64,000 bases of DNA, taken from assembly GCA_021732785.1 (NCBI GenBank), contig JAKFUG010000003.1, forward strand, positions 124,001-188,000, written 5' to 3'. This stretch comes from Planctomycetaceae bacterium. GTDB taxonomy: Bacteria > Planctomycetota > Planctomycetia > Planctomycetales > Planctomycetaceae. The notes beneath the pieces were generated by a model. The model was not told the origin of the DNA. It saw only the letters and a program-made list of their open reading frames with translations, and searched no databases. Positions within the stretch are counted from its first letter, which is position 1. Each line of letters opens with the position of its first letter. Shown in pieces: positions 45,897 through 54,701 of the stretch. Both the position numbers and the translations under genes were made by a program.

Positions 45897-46688
45897 ATGT
45901 CCGATCCATTGTTTTCCGTGGTCGATCAAGTCGTGCTGGTTTCTGGTGGCAGTCGCGGAATCGGGGCCACGCTCGCGTTGGGATTCGCCGAACGCGGGGC
46001 CAGAGTCATTATTACCGGGCGTGAAGAAGCCACGCTGGTCGACACGGCGAAGCGGTTATCGACCGGGAAACATCCCGTGGACTATGTCGTGTGTGACGTC
46101 GCGCAAATGGACTCGATTACCGCGATGCTGGCAGCCGTGGTGGCGAAAGCCGGGCGAATCGACGTGCTGGTGAATGTCGCCGGCGTGAATCGACGCAAGC
46201 GGTTGGAAGCGTTGACGGTCGAAGATGTGGACTTCATTCTCGACATCAATCTGCGCGGGGCATTCTGGGTGGCTCACGGTGTCGGCAAGCAGATGTTGTT
46301 GCAAGGAAACGGCGGCGCGATCATTAATATCGATTCGCTCAATACATTCGCACCGCTCAAAGGGGTTGCACCGTATGCGATGAGCAAAGCGGGGCTGCAA
46401 ATGATGACCCGCAGCATGGCGCTGGAATGGGGCGAGCACGGCATCCGAGTCAACGGGCTGGCCCCCGGTTTCATTTTGACCGATCTCACCAACAAACTAT
46501 GGTCCGATCCCACCATGCAGGCCTGGGGGCAGGCGAACACGCCGATGCGCCGCCTCGGTCAACCCGCCGACTTGATCGGCACCGCGATCTTCCTCGCCAG
46601 CCCTGCCGCCGAGTTTCTGACCGGACAGGTCATTTATGTCGACGGCGGATTCACCGCGGGAATCGCCTGGCCGATTCCGTTGGAGTGA
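45897..46688 (+). CDS. Short-chain dehydrogenase/reductase (SDR)
   Basis: 263 residues from the ATG at 45897. Classical SDR features: cofactor motif VSGGSRGIGATLALGFAERG (TGxxxGIG type, with Ser first), NVAGVN strand, the catalytic Ser in IINIDSLNTFAPLKGVAPYAMSK with Tyr-x3-Lys (YAMSK), and PGFILTDLTNKL. The end (YVDGGFTAGIAWP) is typical. It reduces a carbonyl or oxidises an alcohol with NAD(P); gluconate 5-dehydrogenase-like enzymes of this length look similar, but the substrate is not determined. It stands alone ahead of the signalling cluster. Confidence 0.85.
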   Translation: MSDPLFSVVDQVVLVSGGSRGIGATLALGFAERGARVIITGREEATLVDTAKRLSTGKHPVDYVVCDVAQMDSITAMLAAVVAKAGRIDVLVNVAGVNRRKRLEALTVEDVDFILDINLRGAFWVAHGVGKQMLLQGNGGAIINIDSLNTFAPLKGVAPYAMSKAGLQMMTRSMALEWGEHGIRVNGLAPGFILTDLTNKLWSDPTMQAWGQANTPMRRLGQPADLIGTAIFLASPAAEFLTGQVIYVDGGFTAGIAWPIPLE

Positions 46689-46924
46689 TTCGCACCCTTC
46701 CCTCCGCAAGCCGGGCGATTCCTTCGGCATATTCGTTGCGTACGAAATGATCGGCTTCGTCGAGAGCGGAGAACCATGCGGGACCGTTAACGGAGGTGCT
46801 TCCTCACCACGTTTCGCGAGCTACGTTTGCAAAAGTCAACGAGTCTGCGTTTTCGGCATTCTCGATGATCGGTCGCGGTGATTTGCCGCGATGCCGCGAA
46901 CTCGCTTGTGGAAAGTTCGAGTGC

Positions 46925-48295
46925 ATGTCCGCGCAACTTCTGAGCGACGACGCCGTCCTCGAGTCCTCGCAAACCGTAGCCTTTGAAGATCAGATCGAGG
47001 TGAAACTCGACGATTTAATCGTCGGTCGTCCCTTGTCGTTTCCCATCTTCGATGACGGCGGCATGCTGCTTCTCGCAGAAGGTTCGACGATCACCTCGGA
47101 GTTTCGCAAATTGCTGCGTCAACGCGGCATGACATCGGTACGAATGCATACCGATGACGCAGATAAAGTCCGATTGAATCTCGACGCAACGGCCAGCATT
47201 GCCGATCTGGGAGCCTTCACGCTCGATTCCGAGCTGACGAATCAGCTCGATCGGGTGATTGAATCCGGGTTGATGTCGTTGCAGAACAACGGCCCGGCCG
47301 TCCGCGAAGAAGTGACCTTTCACGGACGCAAAGCCTACAACTCGGAACGCCACGAGATTTTTAAACAACAGCGCGATGCCACGTGCGAATCGCTCGGGAA
47401 CATGATGAAGGAAGCGGTGCACGGCAAATCGATGAGCAGTACCGTGGTCACGTCGCTGGCCGCGCAGTACCTGTCCGATATGTCGACCGACACGGATTGC
47501 GTCCTGTCCACGGCGATGGAAGCAACGAATGATGCCGACCTGTCGCAACATTGCCTGAAGATGTCGACGCTGGGGATGGCCATCGGCATTGAAATGGGGC
47601 TCGACGAAGACAATTGCAAGCGGATTTGCGTCGCCGGACTCATTCACGACTGGGGCATGGCAAAAATCCCGGCGGCCATTCGCCATTCCTCAAAGCGGTT
47701 GTCGGAATACGAATTCTTTCAGATCAAGAAGCATCCGATTTATACCGCCGAAATGCTCGAGCGGATGACGGGCATTCCGTCGATGGTGCCCGTGGTGGTG
47801 TACCAGGTCCACGAGCGCCCGAATGGATTGGGTTACCCCCGCGGACGGACCGGCGACCGCATTCATCTCTTCGCGCGCATCCTGGCCGTCGCCGATACCT
47901 ACGCCGCCCTGACGGAATCCCGTCCCTATCGGGCACCGCTGGCGCCGTATGCCGCCATGGAATGTCTGATCAAGCTTGCCAAATCGCGTGATGTCGATCC
48001 GGAAGTGGTGCGGGCGTTACTGAAAGTGATGAATCTCTTTCCCATCGGCAGCCTTGTCGCACTCAGTGATGGCAGCGTGGCACAGGTCATCCGCCGTAAT
48101 GGCGACAATTACACCTTGCCCATCATTCGTGTCATTCAGGACAGCTTCGGCGACCCGGTGCCGAATGGAATCGATGAAGCGATCATCGATTTGACACAAA
48201 GCGACTTAAAAATCACGCAGGCGTTGCCGACTCCCGGTCGCGACGAACAGCTCTTGACCGACGACGTTCTCTTTCCTCTCCGCAGTCGAACGTGA
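46925..48295 (+). CDS. HD-GYP-type phosphohydrolase with variant motifs
   Basis: 456 residues from ATG 46925 (46865 is an alternative). The N-terminal ~100 residues (IEVKLDDLIVGRPLSFPIFDDG) resemble the adapter domain seen in planctomycete HD-GYP proteins. The HD-GYP core runs from about 225: GLIHDWGMAKIP replaces the usual HDIGKxxIP (Lys lost), HPIYTAEML follows, and VHERPNGLGYP stands for HHExxDGxGYP (first His and the Asp changed), with RILAVADTYAAL near the end. HD-GYP enzymes degrade c-di-GMP; with these substitutions activity is uncertain. It is followed by an Hpt, a receiver and a PilZ-like gene on the same strand. Confidence 0.8.
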   Translation: MSAQLLSDDAVLESSQTVAFEDQIEVKLDDLIVGRPLSFPIFDDGGMLLLAEGSTITSEFRKLLRQRGMTSVRMHTDDADKVRLNLDATASIADLGAFTLDSELTNQLDRVIESGLMSLQNNGPAVREEVTFHGRKAYNSERHEIFKQQRDATCESLGNMMKEAVHGKSMSSTVVTSLAAQYLSDMSTDTDCVLSTAMEATNDADLSQHCLKMSTLGMAIGIEMGLDEDNCKRICVAGLIHDWGMAKIPAAIRHSSKRLSEYEFFQIKKHPIYTAEMLERMTGIPSMVPVVVYQVHERPNGLGYPRGRTGDRIHLFARILAVADTYAALTESRPYRAPLAPYAAMECLIKLAKSRDVDPEVVRALLKVMNLFPIGSLVALSDGSVAQVIRRNGDNYTLPIIRVIQDSFGDPVPNGIDEAIIDLTQSDLKITQALPTPGRDEQLLTDDVLFPLRSRT

Positions 48296-48347
48296 TGGGC
48301 AACACTTTTGTTTCAATGACAACCCGTCTCTCTGCCGAACGAATCCC

Positions 48348-48740
48348 ATGCTTTCAAGCCCCCCCCGGTTACGCACGACGACCAACTACTTCGATGTTGA
48401 GGCGGCGCTCGATCGCTGCTGCGGCGACGTCGATTTTTTGGCAGAAATGGTCGATCTTCTGGCGTCTTCCGTGTTGACACAGATGACCGCCATTGAGGTG
48501 GCCTGTGCCGCGCGCTGTCCCCGGGAATTAGGCGAAGCGGCCCATGCCTTGAAGGGATCGATCTCGACCATGACGTCTTCGGTGCCCTACGAATTAGCCC
48601 GCGACCTCGAATCGCTCGGCAAATCGGGAACATGCGAAGGTGCCGACATCGTCGTGTCCACGTTACGTGCCAGTCTGCATCAATTGCTGAAAGAAACGCA
48701 ACAGTGGTCCGCACACCGGGAGTCCGCGCCGGTCCCTTGA
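48348..48740 (+). CDS. Hpt (histidine phosphotransfer) domain protein
   Basis: 130 residues. One Hpt four-helix bundle with the phosphorylatable His66 in GEAAHALKGSIS, the family signature; flanking helices LAEMVDLLASSVLTQMTAIE and ARDLESLGKSG fit. It would shuttle phosphate between a kinase and a receiver, most simply the receiver encoded 79 bases downstream. It follows the HD-GYP gene by 52 bases. No histidine kinase gene is in the window, so the phosphate source is elsewhere. Confidence 0.8.
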   Translation: MLSSPPRLRTTTNYFDVEAALDRCCGDVDFLAEMVDLLASSVLTQMTAIEVACAARCPRELGEAAHALKGSISTMTSSVPYELARDLESLGKSGTCEGADIVVSTLRASLHQLLKETQQWSAHRESAPVP

Positions 48741-48818
48741 TTCTCGATTCCAGCCGGTCTCCAGCCGTGCCTTCGTTGTCCATTCTCGTCTCCGCTCACT
48801 TGTTTTAGGTTGATCTCG

Positions 48819-49403
48819 ATGAAAGTCCTCGTCGTCGACGATGTGGGTTATACGCGCCATTTCCACGTGCGGCTGCTGCAGAAGTTTGGCCACGACGTCC
48901 TTTCGGCCGAAGGGGGCGCGCAGGCGCTGAAGATCCTCGAACGCGATCTGTCGGTCGACATCGTGCTCACCGATTTGATGATGCGCGACATGGATGGTGT
49001 GGAACTCTACAAGAATTCCCTGCGAATCAGCCGCGTGCTCGACGGCGGGCAGGCAACGCCCCCCGCGTTCATTCTGATGACCGCCTTGCGACCTGGTGGC
49101 ACCAGCCAGCAAAAGGACATCGAAAAATTGCGAATTGCCAAGGAAATCGGCTTCCTCGACGTGCTTTACAAGCCGATCGAGCCCGAACTTCTCAAAGCCA
49201 CGCTGGACAATGTGAAGTTTGCCCGCGGCAAGCAGGTCGTCGACACGGTCAGTACCGTGCGACGCATTGAAGAAACGGTGAACCAGTTGATCGCGCAGCA
49301 GGACCTGGACACCTCGAACACGTTTATGGAATCTCTGCGCGGACAGTTGGAACGGCTGGAAGACGCCACGTCCAAGATTGAATCGGTCGCGGCGAAACGC
49401 TGA
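48819..49403 (+). CDS. Response regulator, receiver domain only
   Basis: 194 residues from ATG 48819 (a TTG three codons earlier opens the frame). Receiver residues 1-125: acidic pocket Asp7-Asp8 in VVDDVG, phosphoacceptor Asp52 in VLTDLMMRDMDG, Thr in LMTAL, and Lys in YKPIEP. A helical tail (about 130-194) with ARGKQVVDTV and IEETVNQLIAQQD follows but no DNA-binding or output domain. A CheY-like adaptor role, receiving phosphate from the Hpt protein, is probable. Confidence 0.82.
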   Translation: MKVLVVDDVGYTRHFHVRLLQKFGHDVLSAEGGAQALKILERDLSVDIVLTDLMMRDMDGVELYKNSLRISRVLDGGQATPPAFILMTALRPGGTSQQKDIEKLRIAKEIGFLDVLYKPIEPELLKATLDNVKFARGKQVVDTVSTVRRIEETVNQLIAQQDLDTSNTFMESLRGQLERLEDATSKIESVAAKR

Positions 49404-49510
49404 GGTCGAGGGAAAACGAGTACGCGAAAACGGCGCGGAGCCGCGCCTTGCGACAGCCCTTCGGCCTGCCGCAAACGATCTGTTCTCACTGACAAACGAT
49501 ATGTGCCGCC

Positions 49511-49918
49511 ATGTTGCCGACAGCCCGTCTTGAGTTTTCAGAACGACACATTCGCGCGATTCAGCGCATTCTCGATCAGATGGATCGCACCGCACAGCGC
49601 ACCGATCCGCACTATTCGCGCGTCCGCAAATTCGAGCGGAAGTCCTACCGCGGACCGCTGTCGCTTTACCTTCCACGGGGAGAGGACGACACTCCACCGG
49701 CCGACGGCGACGATCGCTGTCATGCTGCGTGGTCGTACAGCCTGTCCCAGGGAGGCGTCGGCCTCATCGCTTTGGCCGAGACGGATAAAACGGAGGCTTG
49801 GGTGGGAGTACATTTGCCGAACCACACCATCCGCTGGATGTTCGGTCGCATCGTGCGCCAACGTCCCGTTCCCGAAGAAGAATTCTTCGACTACGGGATT
49901 TGTTTCACGCCGAAATAA
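49511..49918 (+). CDS. PilZ-like domain protein
   Basis: 135 residues. FERKSYRGPLSLYLPRG (about 40-56) and AWSYSLSQGGVGLIAL (about 72-88) match the two PilZ elements: a basic RxxxR-like stretch (KFERKSYR) and the (D/N)xSxxG motif (here SLSQGG, starting with Tyr-Ser). Residues around VGVHLPNHTIRWMFGRIV are the following strands. PilZ proteins bind c-di-GMP; the changed first residue leaves binding uncertain. It completes the HD-GYP/Hpt/receiver cluster. Confidence 0.6.
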   Translation: MLPTARLEFSERHIRAIQRILDQMDRTAQRTDPHYSRVRKFERKSYRGPLSLYLPRGEDDTPPADGDDRCHAAWSYSLSQGGVGLIALAETDKTEAWVGVHLPNHTIRWMFGRIVRQRPVPEEEFFDYGICFTPK

Positions 49919-49933
49919 ACCCGACGCGAAGGA

Positions 49934-52900
49934 TCACTCCGGCGGATTGCTGACGAGGTACGCCAGCACATCGCGCAACTCTCCGGCGGTCTTCACGATC
50001 CCGCCGGGCATCGCGGAAACATCCGCGGGTTTGCGTTCTTCAATGTCGGCTTTGAGCACCGTTTGCTTCTGCGTGTTCGGCAGCAGCAGTTCGACCTTCT
50101 CCGCGGTATCGGTGATGACCAGTCCGGTCAGCGTTTTTCCGGCCGTGGTGATAATCGTCGTCGCCTTGAACACCGGCGAAATGACGCGGCTCGGGGCGAG
50201 GACCGATTCGACGAGATACGCCGTGGTAAACCGTTTCCCGGCATCGGCGAGACTCGGCCCGCCACCGGACGCCGCGTTCGGCGTCGCGGCGTGACACTTC
50301 GCACAACCGAGCGCGTCACTCATGAAGAGTTTCTTGCCGCGCGCGGGATCGCCGTCTTTGATGAATGCTGGCCAGTCCACCGACAGGAACTTCGGGTCAA
50401 CCGGCTGATCCCCCTGTGATGCCGATTTGAGACGGTCGGCGAGGGACAGGCCGTCGGGCTTGTCGGGCAATGAAATCTGCACGCCGCCCAAGTGACGGAA
50501 GTGGAGATAGAGTCCGCCGAGACCTTTGCGCATCGAGACGCGGACCAGCACATCGTTGCTGCCGGGTTGCAGGTCGAGCGTCACCACGTCGTCGAGTTGA
50601 ATCAATGGCCGCACGACATCGTTGGTGTGGACGAGCTTGCCGTTGTTCCAGACCTTCACGCCGTCTTCGCTGCCGACGAGCAACTGGGCCCGCTGAGCCG
50701 TGGGGCTTTCCAACCGCAGATACGCATAGACCGATGAGTTCTGCGATGGCCCAAACAGCTTGGCAAAGTCATAGAGCGGTCTGTCAGGACTGGTGGGCTT
50801 GGTCAGTGTCCACTCCACCCGCTTGCCGCTTTGCAGGATGCCAGCGCCTAAATCGATCGCTTTCGTCTCCACCTCATGAACTGTCTCGAAGCCATTGTTA
50901 TCCTTGACCGGCCCCAGCATCCACACCGGTTTGACATGCACCAACCCCGCGACGTTCAACCGCTGGTCCTGCACATCGGTCAACACTTTCGCGATGAGCG
51001 GTTCACTGCGGGCATCGTTCAACAACGACAGAAAGTGCGCCGCCTGCAACCGCACGCGCTCGTCTTCATCTTCCAACCGGCCGACGAGCATGCCGAACAG
51101 CAATTCCTGCTCTTCCGAATGCGGCACCGCCTTCCACAACTCTGCGATGCTGTAGTTACCGACCCGTCCCCATTGCCGCAGATCGACCGGTTCTTTCACG
51201 TCCGCGAACTCGATGAGGTTCGCTTTCTCGTCCTTCTGTGGTTGCAACGGCGCAGCGGCCGGCGGCTGCCAATCGACCGCGGGGACCGTGAGGAAGTAGC
51301 CAACGGCTTGCGTGGCCATCAACCGGCCTTCGGCGTCCTTCTGCACGATCAGTCGACCAATGTGGGACAAATTGCCGTCCCGTTGACCAAGAGCCTGCCC
51401 CGCATACAGCGCCGCGGCCTGTTGGACGAAACGGTCTCCCCACGGCTGGATCATCCGCGGCAGATCGACACTCCGCGGCGATTGCAACTGCGGACTCGAC
51501 AGGGCGGCCAATGCCACGCGCTGGATGCGGGGATCGTCTTTCATCCAATCGGAAATCGTGTGCGAATACGCGCGGAACGATTGCTCGCGAATACGCAGGT
51601 CATCGCTTTCCCGCCAGGCTTTGGCCGGCGTGTCTGGCTTTGTGATGGCGAACGGATCGGACTGCGACGACAACCAAATGAGCGATAACGCTTCCGGCAG
51701 TTTTGCAAAATCGGCATTCTTGGCGAGGGCCGCGACATGCTGCGGAATTCCGTCATTCCACAGTTCCGGCATTCGTCGGAGCAATTCCTGATGGGCGATG
51801 TTCCGCCGCTGATTGCCGTCACTCGCGAGTTCACTCCACAGCTTGTCGACTGTCGCGGTCGGCGCTTCGTACCCGTCGAACGGCATCGTTTCCGGATCAT
51901 CCTTGCGTGTGATGACGGCGAGATCGCTGCGGTACGTCGGCGAACCTTCGTTCTGGGCCATGTAGCAGACGGTGACGAAGAGCCGGCCGCCGCGACCGAC
52001 GCAGATGCCGACGGGGCGGGCCTGGTCTTTGCCTTCCAACAACGTCGACTCTTCTGCGGTAAAACTCGAATCCTTGCGTTGCAGCGGGAAATTGGAGACC
52101 GTCCGTCGGCACCACCGCGTCACCAGCAAGTTGTTGTTGTACTGCTCGCCGAGGTAACCGTCGTCGTAATACGTCTGCAACACCGGCACCGCCCGGCCCA
52201 TCTTTTCGTTCACCGTCGGCAGCAAATCGGCCCGGTCCGGCGTCTTGCTCAGCAACCACCCGCGCGGCCAACTGTAGTACGCCCCTTCGGTCACATGAAT
52301 CAACCGCCCGGGGGCATACAGCGCGGGCATCCCTTCGTGATCGTTGTCATTGGTGAAGAGGTTCCACTCACGATCGAAACAGAGTCCACACGAATTGCGC
52401 AACCCGCGGGCATACGAGCGCAGATTGGTGCCATCGGGTCGCATCCGGAAGACCGCGCCGACGCCGTTGTAGGGCATCTTTGCCCAACCCTCTTTCACCG
52501 CGGGGTGCTGTTCATCCGGCTTGAACCACATCGACCAGTGACCCCAGTGATCGGGCCGGGCGAAGTCGCCATAGTACCACAGCGGGTCGCCCATGCTGAC
52601 GTAGAGATCGCCTTCCGGTCCCCAAGCGAGCGCATGAAAACACTGATGGACATGCCCGTTCGGCACACCCCACAGCAACCGCTCAACGGTCACGCCCTCG
52701 CGCTGGAGCCGCGCCCCCGGCAGTCGGTAAATCGCACTCACCGTGCTGACGTAAAGATCGTCGCCGCGGATTTCGATGTCGTACACCCAGGTGTGATCGG
52801 GAAACGTGTAGAGCAGTTTCCGCGGCAGATATTGACCATCCGGACCGACATCGTAAGCGAACAACGTCTTCCGCCCGCCGACAAACACCCGCCCCGCGGA

Positions 52901-53050
52901 ATCGCACCGGACCGACAAAAACGAATCATCCGGCGAGGTGTCGAGCAACCGCACCGTGAGATTCGGATCGGTGACGTGGTAGTCCAGTTCCGCCGCGGTG
53001 ACCGATGAGGCGATGATCGACAGCAGCGAACAGAAGAACGCACGCAACAT
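49934..53050 (-). CDS. PVC-type heme-binding dehydrogenase
   Basis: 1038 residues with signal peptide (MLRAFFCSLLSIIASSVTAA). Residues about 25-400 form a glucose dehydrogenase-like propeller (GVGAVFRMRPDGTNLRSYARGLRNSCGLCFDREWNLFTND); a helical HEAT-like region (about 410-760) and a ligand-binding beta domain (about 760-880) follow; the end is a cytochrome c domain with ALGCAKCHAA (CxxCH near 916-920) and VISPVFKATTIITTAGKTLTGLV. This is the PVC-type membrane-bound dehydrogenase plan, thought to oxidise sugars outside the cytoplasm and pass electrons to a heme. Substrate unknown. It is convergent with the signalling cluster. Confidence 0.85.
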   Translation of the reverse strand: MLRAFFCSLLSIIASSVTAAELDYHVTDPNLTVRLLDTSPDDSFLSVRCDSAGRVFVGGRKTLFAYDVGPDGQYLPRKLLYTFPDHTWVYDIEIRGDDLYVSTVSAIYRLPGARLQREGVTVERLLWGVPNGHVHQCFHALAWGPEGDLYVSMGDPLWYYGDFARPDHWGHWSMWFKPDEQHPAVKEGWAKMPYNGVGAVFRMRPDGTNLRSYARGLRNSCGLCFDREWNLFTNDNDHEGMPALYAPGRLIHVTEGAYYSWPRGWLLSKTPDRADLLPTVNEKMGRAVPVLQTYYDDGYLGEQYNNNLLVTRWCRRTVSNFPLQRKDSSFTAEESTLLEGKDQARPVGICVGRGGRLFVTVCYMAQNEGSPTYRSDLAVITRKDDPETMPFDGYEAPTATVDKLWSELASDGNQRRNIAHQELLRRMPELWNDGIPQHVAALAKNADFAKLPEALSLIWLSSQSDPFAITKPDTPAKAWRESDDLRIREQSFRAYSHTISDWMKDDPRIQRVALAALSSPQLQSPRSVDLPRMIQPWGDRFVQQAAALYAGQALGQRDGNLSHIGRLIVQKDAEGRLMATQAVGYFLTVPAVDWQPPAAAPLQPQKDEKANLIEFADVKEPVDLRQWGRVGNYSIAELWKAVPHSEEQELLFGMLVGRLEDEDERVRLQAAHFLSLLNDARSEPLIAKVLTDVQDQRLNVAGLVHVKPVWMLGPVKDNNGFETVHEVETKAIDLGAGILQSGKRVEWTLTKPTSPDRPLYDFAKLFGPSQNSSVYAYLRLESPTAQRAQLLVGSEDGVKVWNNGKLVHTNDVVRPLIQLDDVVTLDLQPGSNDVLVRVSMRKGLGGLYLHFRHLGGVQISLPDKPDGLSLADRLKSASQGDQPVDPKFLSVDWPAFIKDGDPARGKKLFMSDALGCAKCHAATPNAASGGGPSLADAGKRFTTAYLVESVLAPSRVISPVFKATTIITTAGKTLTGLVITDTAEKVELLLPNTQKQTVLKADIEERKPADVSAMPGGIVKTAGELRDVLAYLVSNPPE

Positions 53051-53136
53051 GGTGGGATGCTCTCAGGGCAAGAACGACGTTGAATCGATTTCGGTGAACT
53101 TCTTGTACCGATCACATCGCACGGTGGGAAGCAAGC

Positions 53137-53166
53137 ACCCGGCGCTGGCGCTTCGGGCTGGTAAAG
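53137..53166 (+). repeat. Half copy of the CCCGGCGCTGGCGCTTC repeat
   Basis: Thirty bases beginning ACCCGGCGCTGGCGCTTCGG are identical to the right arm and following bases at 63688-63717. Here no inverted arm is present. Confidence 0.75.
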
Positions 53167-53191
53167 TCGTCGTTGTGCATTTGCGCGATTC

Positions 53192-53276
53192 GGTCCGTTT
53201 CGTTTGTCCTTCCGCTTTGGGACGATTCCGCGTATCGATGATCGTCTGGAACGGCACGTGAAGGGCGTCATGATGG
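53192..53276 (+). repeat. Second copy of the asnS leader block
   Basis: 72 of 85 positions match the asnS leader (minus strand 11885-11801) with no gaps. It ends with the same two ATGs, but downstream lies the 3' end of the ceramidase-like gene in antisense, so no asnS-like gene follows. Similar translated residues IDDRLERH...KGVMM appear in both. Confidence 0.7.
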
Positions 53277-53296
53277 AGTGGACGGTTCCGGCGGTT

Positions 53297-54652
53297 CTAT
53301 TCGGCGACTTTTTTCACGACGCGACCCACGCTGGCGGCGACGCGGTCTTCGACATCGGCGGCCCAGCGTTCGGCGGGGAGACCGTAGACCATCATCGAGC
53401 TTTGGCCTTCATAGCCCCCTTCGATGCGGACGCGAGCCGAAGGGATGTACGCCATCACATCGTTGGCGTAGGCGGTCACCCAGGTGTCGTAACCGTACTC
53501 GCCTTTGAACTGCAGGCTGTAATCGACGACGACTTCGCCGCCGAGCGTGATCCACAGCAGCGAGTCGCCGAGTTTCCACGCCTGCACGGGGTAGGGATAA
53601 TCGGCGAACGGCTTGTCGGTCGGCAGTTTCAAGACGCGTGAGGCCCAGCGTTGACTGTAGTTCTCCGGCGCGGCGGCCAGCTTTTCTAACTGTTCACGCG
53701 GCGGCAGCGGATCGAGCTTCAGTGGCGTGAGTTCGACTGCTGTCGTCAGCCTGGATTTCAACGGCTTGAACGGTTGCTTCAACGCCTCATCCACGGCGTC
53801 GGCGAGTTGCAGGCCGTACTTCTTCAAGAGCGCGACATCGCGGCGGGGCAGAGGGTTTTGATCGGCCCCGCAGCCCATCGCAAAGAGCGCGGTGGCGTGG
53901 GGATGCCGGGCTTCGAGCGCGAGTTGGGCCATGCCCGCGTAATCGCCGCTCCATTGGTAGAAGTCCATCACCGTGTTGTGACACGCATACGCAAACACAA
54001 TCGCCTTGAGCGAACCGTCCGCACGCTTTGCCACCAGCAGGGGAACGGAGTGATCGACCGGGCCGAGCAATTGGTTGTCTTCCCGCAGCTTGGGCACGTC
54101 CGGCTCACGATTGGTCCGGCGATTCACTGCGAAATCGGTCTGTCCCTGTCCGTGTGACAGCGTCACCGGTTCCAGATCCGCAAGGGCTTCACCGATGGTG
54201 GCGACAATCGTGTCGACGAGCTTGGCGGAATACGCATCCACCAATTGTCGTTGTTTGTCATCGAGCGGATAGATGTCGTACAGCGCCTGCTTCAGCACCG
54301 GCCCGCAATGGGTGTGCGACGCATTGAGCATGATGTCGGCCCGCTTCAGACCGAACTGTTTATCGGACGCGGCGACGACCGCTTCGTAGATCGGCTGCGA
54401 CATGCCGAGGGTATCGCTGGCCATCGTGATCGCGCGATGACCGTTCGCATCCTGAATGGCGAGCACACGGATATAGAGATCGTGCAGTTTCCCTTCCGCA
54501 GGCTTGGTGCGGCTGCCGTACCCCGCCATCCACATCGGTTCGGAAGGGGTGATGACGGCCTTCGCTGTGCCCGCTTTCCAACCGGCGTCTTGAGCGCGCA
54601 GAGGTGCGGCGGAAACGAGAATGGCGATGGCGAACAGCAACCGATGAGGCAT
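53297..54652 (-). CDS. Exported neutral/alkaline ceramidase-like hydrolase
   Basis: 451 residues with signal peptide (MPHRLLFAIAILVSAAPLRA). The start of the mature part, AGTAKAVITPSEPMWMAGYGSR, and LNASHTHCGPVL (zinc His pair), VIAFACHNTVM-like IVFAYACHNTVMDF, and the later SGDYAGMAQLALEAR are the features of the N-terminal domain of neutral ceramidases, often found alone in planctomycetes. The usual C-terminal Ig domain is missing or very short. The family hydrolyses N-acyl bonds with a single zinc; the substrate here is unknown. It is downstream of the DUF1501/DUF1553 pair on the same strand. Confidence 0.8.
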   Translation of the reverse strand: MPHRLLFAIAILVSAAPLRAQDAGWKAGTAKAVITPSEPMWMAGYGSRTKPAEGKLHDLYIRVLAIQDANGHRAITMASDTLGMSQPIYEAVVAASDKQFGLKRADIMLNASHTHCGPVLKQALYDIYPLDDKQRQLVDAYSAKLVDTIVATIGEALADLEPVTLSHGQGQTDFAVNRRTNREPDVPKLREDNQLLGPVDHSVPLLVAKRADGSLKAIVFAYACHNTVMDFYQWSGDYAGMAQLALEARHPHATALFAMGCGADQNPLPRRDVALLKKYGLQLADAVDEALKQPFKPLKSRLTTAVELTPLKLDPLPPREQLEKLAAAPENYSQRWASRVLKLPTDKPFADYPYPVQAWKLGDSLLWITLGGEVVVDYSLQFKGEYGYDTWVTAYANDVMAYIPSARVRIEGGYEGQSSMMVYGLPAERWAADVEDRVAASVGRVVKKVAE

Positions 54653-54676
54653 GGGGACTCCAAAAAAGTGAAGAGA

Positions 54677-54698
54677 CCCAGGGATTGGAATCCCTGGG
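54677..54698 (-). terminator. Rho-independent terminator after the DUF1501 gene
   Basis: CCCAGGGATT and AATCCCTGGG form a perfect 10-bp stem with a two-base loop. On the minus strand a TCTCTTCACTTTTTTG stretch follows. It shares AGAAGCCCAGGGA with the hairpin at 27150. Confidence 0.7.
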
Positions 54699-54701
54699 CT
54701 T

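Noticed and set aside
48292-48477. 61-codon frame between the HD-GYP and Hpt genes
   Set aside because: It overlaps the Hpt gene in another frame and has no recognisable content.
51737-53008. 423-codon plus-strand frame opposite the heme dehydrogenase
   Set aside because: Antisense shadow of a protein with signal peptide, propeller and CxxCH motif.
53204-53641. 145-codon plus-strand frame beginning in the orphan leader block
   Set aside because: Only the first ~25 residues resemble the asnS leader; the remainder is antisense to the ceramidase-like gene.
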